NCBI GenBank assembly: GCA_003586115.2
Contig: QVOM02000116.1
Span: forward strand, 29,179,062-29,243,061
Source: Salvator merianae
Taxonomy: Eukaryota; Chordata; Lepidosauria; Squamata; Teiidae
Reading direction: 5' to 3'
DNA: 64,000 nucleotides
Made by a program: the position numbers and the translations under genes. Below, in pieces: positions 60,701 to 64,000 of this stretch. Within the stretch, counting starts at the first letter, position 1, and each line of letters starts with the position of its first letter. Under the pieces are notes generated by a model, which worked only from the letters and a program-made list of their open reading frames with translations, had not been told where the DNA came from and ran no database searches.

Positions 60701-63655
60701 TATCTATATATGTCAGATATTCTCTAGGCTATCCCACAGATAGTATCTGTTGCCTAAATGAGTTGATATCACTAACCTGTACTAATTACAGCATACTGTA
60801 TTGAACCTGCAGAATGTTATAGGAAATGTATGTCCATACCAAAATGTCCTCTGGGATTACAAAGTAGCCAAATGCCAGTTTATTGGCTTCATTCAGTCTG
60901 GTTGGATCAAAGGGATATTTGCAGCTGTGGGCTTCAAATGACGTTGACAAACCAGCACATGGCATTTCTGGTGCTGTCCATGCCATTGGTCACCCTTGGG
61001 ATTTCACAACCTCCAACGGCCCTCATCACTCATACATAATTCTTCTTTTCCTGCACCCCCACTTCTTCCAAACTTGTGAAAGATTACAAGGAACATGTAC
61101 GCAGCAGTTATTTTACCATTTTCTTTAATGAGTTTGAGTTTCCTATAACTGGATAAGATGAATCCCCTGGATTTATACCTTTTTAAACAATAAGCAAAAT
61201 GAAATATTGGTACACTAACTGTATTCAGGCTATATTCAAGCTAGATATACAGTACAGTAGCACTTTTCTGGCAAAGTTTTTTCCAGAAACACTTTGCAGA
61301 GCTTTGCAAAATAGTTACAAGTTCAAATAATCAAGGCATTCATTGTTTTTATTTGGGTGCTTGCTAATGATACAGTGATAGAATTCCATTCATTAGTTTT
61401 TGGTATTTGTAAGTCTGTTGGTTTGGATGCAAGTGTAGCTAATTTTTTATCATTTTCTGTGCAAGAATGTGAGCTGGAAATTCATATCTATCCTTTTAAA
61501 TGGTGACTTATATTTCTAGGACTTTTTTTGTAGGGAGGGAGTTACTAAATTCCCCATTAGATGTTACTGTCATGACAGACCCTTCTATAGATATTGAAAT
61601 TTAGTCCAATATATATCTTAACTCAACAGTAATTTGTGCAGTGGAACCAGCAAGCATAAGGCTCTTGGAGGAGCTTTGCATTATCTCTCCAAACTATGTT
61701 TTGATCCATTGCAGTTCAAAATCGGCGGCGGGCGGCACCTTTAAGCCTGGGTGTTCGCGCCCCGTGCGAAATGTGCCATGGCTGTTCATAGGGCCTCTGG
61801 GCCTCCGTACTGCCTCAGCAGGTCGCCTAGATCTGCTAAGGCAGCCCAGAGGCCCCGTGAACAGCCATGGCGTGCTTCACGCGGGTCATGAACACCCGGG
61901 CTTAAAGCCGCTGGCCGCTGCTGTTCAAAATACCATTTCATGAGATCACAAGTGAGGCTCAAGTTGGAGCCAAAGGGTTTTTCCACCCTTGTGTGTACTC
62001 TTTCAGTACTGGGGGCTGCCCCGTCCTGGAACAAAGAACTTGTTCCAGGCTAGGACAGGGTTGTCAGTAGAGCAGGACAGTGCCATTTGCATTCAAACAG
62101 CCCAGCCTGATCCAGTCATTGCACTGCCTCTGGAGAGCCCTTGAAGGCAGTGGCAAGGCTTTGTTTCACTCTCAATCTTTGGCGTTTCTGACCTGACCAG
62201 TTCAGAAAGACCCATTTCCAGCAGCGCTTTCTGGAACATTACCAAGAAAGGTCCTCTGTAGTATACCGGACAACAGTGCGTAATATCTTCGTGCCTCTGT
62301 GGTCTGGTATACCCATGGGCCAGTTGTAGATCTCAACACTGAAGTCTACAACTATACCAGGCTAGAGCACAATTTTCAGCGCCCTAGCGCAGTCCATACT
62401 TCGCCCAATGTGGACAAAAGATAGGGGAGCGGGACTTGGCCTACTCCACATGAGTGTGCGGACGTGCTGCCCCTTATTCCAGAATTTGTTCTGGAATAAG
62501 AGGTGGTCTGAAAAGGGCCATAGTCTACTCTTCCTATTCTACTTGTTCTGCTTTTGCAGCCAACCCTGTTTTAGCTACATCTCTTTTTTGGAACCACTTA
62601 AATGTAACAGCTTTCTTTGGGAATTATGTATAGGTTTGGTGTGGTGAAGAAACTCAGTTGTAAGGTTTAGTGGTTGATTTTCTATATTTATATAGTCTCT
62701 CAGTAACTGGTGCTCTGGTTGGCTTATTATTTATCATTTGAAATTTGTCTGTTGTTCTAAGATTCCTGAGCAGATAGATTTTATGCTAGTATATTGTATG
62801 ATCAAATGTTAATTAATTACAGTACATCCCCCTGTAACACTAGGGTTCCACTCCAGTGGACATCAGTGTAAATCCAGGGGTTAGGGGATTTGCTGCAAAA
62901 ACTTCCAATGACTTGCATTGTAATAGGGCCAGCCTTGATTAAAATTACATTGACTTGAATAGGGCAGGGTTCCTAAAGAAAGTCAGTGGAGGAAAGGGAA
63001 CTGATTGGAAAGGGCACAGAATGGCACCTCCAGAGGACATCTACCATGAGGACGGCGCCAGAGCATTCAAATGCCAGGCCTGAAACCCCTCCCTCACAGA
63101 TGCCAGTTCTACCTTTAATGTCTCATACAGGATGTGAGTAGAATGAGGTGGCCTGGGAGCCCTGTGTCACCAAGAAATGAGGTTTCCCGTGCAGCTGCCA
63201 AGATGAATTCAGTCCCAGTTTCCTTACTGGTCCCAGTAGTACAAGACTTGCATTAGATATTTGAAGTTACTGCATGCTATATAATTAACGCTACCTGCTT
63301 TTTAAAGTGCTATTAAAATATGACTTTAGAAACTTCCATTTATTATTGCTAGGTTAAAACAATTTAATGAATGAGTGAAATGCTGATACTAGAACATATC
63401 CTACAGTTGCGACGCTTGCTCTGGAATGTGCTTGCTGAAATGCAGACAAGTAACTTCAACACTTGGCCTTGTATTAAAAGACAGCAATGTTGCAGACTCG
63501 CCGGTCCTGCGACGTCACTTTGGCGTCTCCAACTATCAGTTTTTCTTTTTTCAGGGCATCCGAGTCAGAGCATTAATCCTGATCAACCCTCACAATCCGT
63601 TAGGGGACATTTACCCAGCACAGTTACTGAAAGAATGTCTAGAGTTTGCGCACAG
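48760..63655 (+). CDS. ACC-synthase-like PLP enzyme (ACCS family), 5' part, 8 exons; continues beyond the window
   Basis: Exons: 48760-48963, 53522-53581, 55729-55799, 56235-56304, 56885-56951, 57991-58088, 59977-60054, 63555-63655 (749 nt, first 249 codons; all GT-AG and in frame). Vertebrate ACCS resembles plant 1-aminocyclopropane-1-carboxylate synthase, a fold-type-I PLP enzyme, though the human protein is reported not to make ACC. Visible family motifs: GTSENKLCFDLI (about 74-85), VVMNGCCSVFAALSAVL (about 137-153), LIPAPYYGGI, and LILINPHNPLGD (223-234), whose NPxNPLG box binds the cofactor. The PLP-binding lysine would lie further on. The start ATG at 48760 has G at +4; a second in-frame ATG lies at 48811. 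Without the C-terminal half I cannot say whether this is the ACCS orthologue or a second paralogue, so no symbol is given. Confidence 0.9.
49081..50486. other. Intron 1 of the ACCS-like gene, no clear element
   Basis: No exon, RNA gene or transposon coding sequence was recognised in this part of the 4.6-kb first intron. Confidence 0.4.
50487..50655 (+). mobile_element. tRNA-derived SINE (MIR/CORE-like), in intron 1 of the ACCS-like gene
   Basis: The head resembles a tRNA: catagctcagtgatatagcg matches the A-box region, and gcttgctttgaatgcaaaag followed by a degenerate B box fits the known 'gctcagtggtagagc...ctttgcatgcag' SINE. The tail reads tagatggaccagtggtctgt and ggtataatgcagtttcctg, the usual body and end of squamate tRNA-SINEs. 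It is a retroposon, not a tRNA gene. Confidence 0.75.
51051..51478 (-). mobile_element. Solo LTR of an endogenous retrovirus, 428 bp, with 6-bp target duplication
   Basis: On the minus strand the element starts TGTTGCAA and ends TCCCACA, the TG...CA ends of an LTR. The sequence TAAAAT flanks it on both sides (51045-51050 and 51479-51484). An AATAAA signal in the context ACTCAATAAAAGAGCTT (51170-51175 on the plus strand) followed by about 120 bases to the end marks the R-U5 part, as in gammaretrovirus-like LTRs. A TATA-like CATAAAG lies upstream of it. No viral genes accompany it. It lies in intron 1 of the ACCS-like gene, opposite to the gene. Confidence 0.85.
52250..52512 (+). mobile_element. 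BovB (RTE) LINE 3' fragment
   Basis: A plus-strand frame reads LEKNLMLGKIEGKRRRRWQR, then IRWIEVFMEAMDMSLSSFRE and TWRAVAHGVTNSQT, the last residues of BovB ORF2. It is followed by a short 3' tail ending in aacagcaacaaa. A second copy of the same family lies inverted at 45.6-46.1 kb. 5'-truncated, inactive. Confidence 0.9.
52956..53228 (+). other. Unassigned open frame, about 90 codons (intron 1 of the ACCS-like gene)
   Basis: The frame is open from 52956 to a stop at 53226-53228. It reads MDCKLIIHSGTYYLYSDVTK, then PSPCKKSVRKGKKDPADFKH and RIINELLKIRQGKIEKYN. The middle is Cys- and Lys-rich and looks like a protein rather than chance translation. I do not recognise the family. It could be a lost or alternative exon, a retroposed fragment, or a transposon piece. 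A tag acceptor-like dinucleotide lies at 52961-52963. Confidence 0.25.
54212..54579. mobile_element. hAT-like MITE made of serial hairpins (intron 2 of the ACCS-like gene)
   Basis: The left end ctagggtctattcgcacttac and the reverse complement of the right end (ctaggaccttttcacacttt) form terminal inverted repeats. Inside are consecutive hairpins: CAGCTGTGGACA / TGTCCACAGCTG (12 bp, perfect), ACTGGG / CCCAGT, AGCGTTCACACT / AGTGTGAACGCT (12 bp, perfect, 8-base loop), and near the right end a 15-bp stem CCACCTTGGAATGTT / AACATTCCCAGGTGG with one mismatch. No coding sequence. Confidence 0.65.
54804..55353. mobile_element. hAT-like MITE made of serial hairpins, second copy (intron 2 of the ACCS-like gene)
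   Basis: The left end ctgggcctatttgcacttgt pairs with the reverse-complemented right end (agtggctgtttttgcactta). Internal structures: an 18-base perfect palindrome TAGCAAGCATGCTTGCTA (54827-54844), an imperfect 16-bp stem around 54945-54979 (ccttacctggagctca / tgagcttcagataagg, 13 of 16 paired), and a 13-bp stem CTACGCTAGCACA / TGTGCTAGCATAG near the right end with one mismatch. Confidence 0.6.
55360..58210. other. ACCS-like gene, exons 3 to 6 with unremarkable introns
   Basis: Between the exons I saw no transposon coding sequence or RNA gene. Confidence 0.45.
58213..58828. mobile_element. hAT-like MITE (intron 6 of the ACCS-like gene)
   Basis: The left end gagcctttccacacttgcct pairs with the reverse-complemented right end (aaagatttccacacttattc). 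An internal stem GTTTTGAA / TTCAAAAC with a 7-base loop lies near 58.52-58.55 kb. No coding sequence; target duplication not clear. Confidence 0.5.
58829..61714. other. Introns 6-7 of the ACCS-like gene, mostly featureless
   Basis: Holds exon 7 (59977-60054) and a weak LINE/SINE tail near 58.94-59.0 kb (tttatttatatgccactgtt). Nothing else was recognised. Confidence 0.4.
61724..61923. mobile_element. Fold-back MITE, about 90-bp inverted arms, 9-bp target duplication (intron 7 of the ACCS-like gene)
   Basis: GTTCAAAAT flanks the element at 61715-61723 and 61924-61932. The 200-base insert is almost wholly an inverted repeat. Left arm words ctttaagcctgggtgttcg, gccatggctgttcatagggc and ctctgggc are matched in order by the reverse-complemented right arm (ctttaagcccgggtgttcat, gccatggctgttcacggggc, ctctgggc). 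It is GC-rich against an AT-rich background. Long arms with a 9-bp duplication suggest a Mutator-like or fold-back hAT relative. Confidence 0.8.
61974..62522. mobile_element. hAT-like MITE with hairpins (intron 7 of the ACCS-like gene)
   Basis: The right end, reverse-complemented, begins ctatggcccttttcagacc and pairs weakly with aagggtttttccaccc on the left. Internal stems: CCTGGAACAA / TTGTTCCAGG (perfect, 5-base loop), AGTTGTAGA / TCTACAACT, and CTTATTCCAGAA / TTCTGGAATAAG (12 bp, perfect, 4-base loop, 62472-62499). The left boundary is uncertain. Confidence 0.5.
62820..62955. repeat. Unclassified interspersed repeat, copy 2
   Basis: The words gtaaatccaggggttagggg and ctgcaaaaacttccaatgac correspond to gtaaatccaggacttagggg and cagcaaaaacctccattgat at 43.4 kb. 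Together the two copies define a dispersed family that I cannot name. Confidence 0.5.
62956..63554. other. End of intron 7 of the ACCS-like gene
   Basis: No feature recognised before the pyrimidine-rich acceptor of exon 8 (63539-63554). Confidence 0.4.
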
Positions 63656-64000
63656 GTTTGAACCCTAGCGCTATTTGTTTGGGCTTTTAATTTTCCACAA
63701 TGCAGTATGTTGATGATAAAAATGATTTTGGGAATTACCTTATTTCTACTGGTATGTGTTGATTGGAATGCTTGTTTAAACACTGTGTTTAGAGTACATC
63801 ATAATTATCCTTTGTTCTTAGTTACCTGAAAAATATTGCAGTCCTAAAACAGTCAAATTTTGAATGTACAGCCTTTGGTGAAGATAACTTATCCGTTCTG
63901 CTAAACAGAGGCTTCTGTATATGCAGTATACAGAGCTGAACACCTTGATTCAAACATATGTCATAAGTATGAAAACTGGTAATTACCAAAATCAGGTAGA
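63656..64000. other. Start of intron 8 of the ACCS-like gene
   Basis: Intronic DNA to the window end. The next exon should encode the part after the NPHNPLG box, following codon AG (split) in phase 2. It is not present in the remaining 345 bases as far as I can see. Confidence 0.4.

Overview
This is vertebrate nuclear DNA, most likely from a squamate reptile (a lizard or close relative). Four multi-exon genes are split by GT-AG introns and surrounded by a characteristic repeat mix: CR1 and L2-like LINE pieces, two BovB (RTE) LINE pieces, DIRS-like reverse-transcriptase remnants, a tRNA-derived SINE, short DNA transposons and one solo LTR. BovB together with abundant CR1 fits squamates better than mammals or birds. 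The species cannot be fixed from the sequence alone.

Layout. (1) 1-1.84 kb: upstream DNA with a LINE/SINE tail carrying a CTT microsatellite, then a GC-rich promoter with an RFX-type X-box. (2) 1.84-7.37 kb, plus strand: complete EFCAB1/CLXN (calaxin), 6 coding exons, 208 aa. (3) 7.64-14.55 kb, minus strand: complete RBM48, 5 exons, 369 aa. Its short last exon lies inside the probable 3' UTR of EFCAB1, so the two genes converge and overlap. (4) 14.55-14.92 kb: a 365-bp bidirectional promoter with four CCAAT boxes. (5) 14.92-42.73 kb, plus strand: complete PEX1, 24 exons, 1285 aa, both AAA modules intact. (6) 42.73-48.76 kb: intergenic, with BovB and DIRS-like remnants. (7) 48.76 kb to the window end, plus strand: the first 8 coding exons of an ACC-synthase-like PLP enzyme (ACCS family); the rest lies outside.

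The genes are unrelated housekeeping or ciliary functions and do not form a pathway. Calaxin is a calcium sensor of motile cilia, RBM48 serves the minor spliceosome, PEX1 recycles peroxisomal import receptors, and the ACCS-like protein is a fold-type-I PLP protein. RBM48 and PEX1 share a promoter. Their neighbours differ from the human arrangement as I recall it (CLXN on chromosome 8, ACCS on chromosome 11, PEX1/RBM48 on chromosome 7).

I found no new multigene system. The observations most worth following are the X-box at the calaxin gene, the EFCAB1/RBM48 tail-to-tail overlap, the ACCS-like gene next to PEX1, a family of short DNA transposons built from chains of hairpins, a fold-back element with a 9-bp target duplication, a solo LTR with a perfect 6-bp duplication, and two unassigned ORFs.
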